This document shows, in pieces, positions 6,913 to 7,424 of a stretch of DNA of 7,424 bases. The notes beneath the pieces are model-generated. The model was not told the DNA's origin. It saw only the letters and a program-made list of their open reading frames with translations, and searched no databases. A program made the position numbers and the translations under genes. This stretch comes from Hyphomonadaceae bacterium (GTDB taxonomy: Bacteria > Pseudomonadota > Alphaproteobacteria > Caulobacterales > Aquidulcibacteraceae): the NCBI GenBank assembly GCA_025458365.1, contig JALOSP010000057.1:1-7424 (forward strand), in the 5' to 3' direction. Every line of letters begins with the position of its first letter. Positions within the stretch are counted from its first letter, which is position 1.

Positions 6913-7012
6913 GAGCAAGATTCGTGCAGACGGGATCGTCTGAACACATGAAATCTGCTCAAAATCAGGAGTCTGGTGTGCGAATGCGTTTTCGTGGAAA
7001 CGAGACGCGCAC
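6913..7012 (+). repeat. Structured palindromic repeat, copy B, intergenic between holA and leuB
   Basis: It has the same architecture as the copy within leuS. Hairpin 1 (6913-6960, 48 nt) has outer arms 6913-6923 and 6950-6960 (8 of 11 pairs), inner arms GTGCAGACG (6924-6932) / CGTCTGAAC (6937-6945) with one mismatch, loop GGAT, and unpaired ACAT on the 3' side. The spacer is AAAATCAGGAGTCTG. Hairpin 2 (6976-7012) has GTGTGC / GCGCAC outside and CGTTTTC / GGAAACG inside. Hand alignment to 4680-4772 is ungapped, with 65 of 93 bases identical. The reading frame matching the leuS copy is open here too (QNQESGVRMRFRGNETRTR), but no start signal or family suggests it is a gene. It ends 9 nt before the leuB stop codon. 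Confidence 0.8.
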
Positions 7013-7021
7013 GAGAGGGCG

Positions 7022-7424
7022 TCAGCGAGCTGTCAAGGCCTCAAGCACCGCATCACCCATGGCTTGGGTTGGAAGATCGCCGCCCAGATCGCGTGTGCGT
7101 GCTCCGCCTTCAATCGCTGCAATGACGGCCGACCGCAAACGGTCGGCTGCAGCGCTTTCATCAAGGGAAAGTCGCAGTGCCATCTCCAGTGACAGGATCG
7201 CGGCAATCGGATTGGCGATCCCCTGCCCCGCAATGTCCGGAGCTGACCCATGGATCGGCTCATAAAGCCCCGGCTTGCCCGGCGCGCCCAGGGCTGCGGA
7301 TGGAAGCAGCCCGATCGAACCGGTGCAGGCAGCAGCAAGATCGCTCAAGACGTCGCCAAACAGATTGTCGGTCAGCAGCACGTCAAACTGCTTGGGTGCG
7401 CGGACCATCTGCATAGCCGCATTG
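7022..7424 (-). CDS. leuB: 3-isopropylmalate dehydrogenase (C-terminal part; 5' end outside window)
   Basis: LeuB oxidises and decarboxylates 3-isopropylmalate to 2-oxoisocaproate with NAD+, the third dedicated step of leucine synthesis. The frame continues open to the window edge (NAA precedes the internal Met at 7414), so the gene is 5'-truncated. About 133 residues remain of a usual ~350-370. Seen: [31 protein letters not shown] (metal/substrate-binding Asp region), GSIGLLPSA, and [19 protein letters not shown], which is the NAD-binding segment characteristic of LeuB, followed by the final helix and a normal C-terminus ([10 protein letters not shown]). It converges on holA. Its stop lies 9 nt from repeat copy B, so its transcript's 3' end would run into the repeat block. 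Confidence 0.96.
   Translation of the reverse strand, partial: NAAMQMVRAPKQFDVLLTDNLFGDVLSDLAAACTGSIGLLPSAALGAPGKPGLYEPIHGSAPDIAGQGIANPIAAILSLEMALRLSLDESAAADRLRSAVIAAIEGGARTRDLGGDLPTQAMGDAVLEALTAR

Noticed and set aside
5917..6918. A 333-codon open frame antisense to holA and running into the intergenic repeats
   Set aside because: holA on the plus strand has family blocks throughout and operon overlaps. This frame begins inside an inverted repeat and has no recognisable domain.
6924..7265. A 113-codon plus-strand frame starting in repeat copy B
   Set aside because: Its second half is antisense to the conserved C-terminus of leuB. The GTG start falls inside a hairpin stem and no ribosome binding site is evident. 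The first part is of interest only as the repeat's open frame.

Overview
The window looks like a chromosomal, housekeeping segment of an alphaproteobacterium, most likely Caulobacterales/Maricaulales/Hyphomonadaceae-type. The grounds are the DUF3576 lipoprotein–leuS–lptE–holA gene order, an NtrZ-like periplasmic protein, frequent GTG starts and fairly high G+C. No phage, IS, CRISPR, tRNA or rRNA is visible.

Layout, left to right. (1) The 3' two-thirds of rho (+), cut by the window edge. (2) A small unrecognised secreted/lipoprotein-like gene (+). (3) An NtrZ-like periplasmic regulator gene (-), converging on it. (4) A ~250-nt divergent intergenic region with a candidate ntrZ promoter and inverted repeats. 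(5) A tight rightward operon: DUF3576 lipoprotein, leuS (leucyl-tRNA synthetase), lptE (LPS-assembly lipoprotein) and holA (DNA polymerase III delta). There is a 16-nt gap before leuS, and 4-nt stop/start overlaps (ATGA, GTGA) follow it. (6) A 217-nt intergenic region that is almost wholly inverted repeats. (7) The 3' end of leuB (-), cut by the right edge. The operon joins translation, outer-membrane biogenesis and replication. rho and leuB are conserved neighbours with no evident functional link to it.

The most interesting signal is a dispersed, structured repeat of about 100 nt. One copy (4669-4768) lies in frame inside leuS, where it supplies about 33 extra residues in a surface linker. 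A second (6913-7012) lies in the holA-leuB intergenic region. The two align without gaps at about 70% identity over 93 nt. They share the same two-hairpin architecture (11+9 bp stem, GRAT loop, 4-nt bulge on the 3' side, ~15-nt spacer, then a second hairpin). Several stem positions have changed on both sides so that pairing is kept, and both copies are open in the same reading frame. This resembles the behaviour of Rickettsia palindromic elements, but the sequence is not one I recognise. A possible third, inverted and much diverged copy (6808-6910) sits just after holA. All of this is read by eye; genome-wide searching would decide it.
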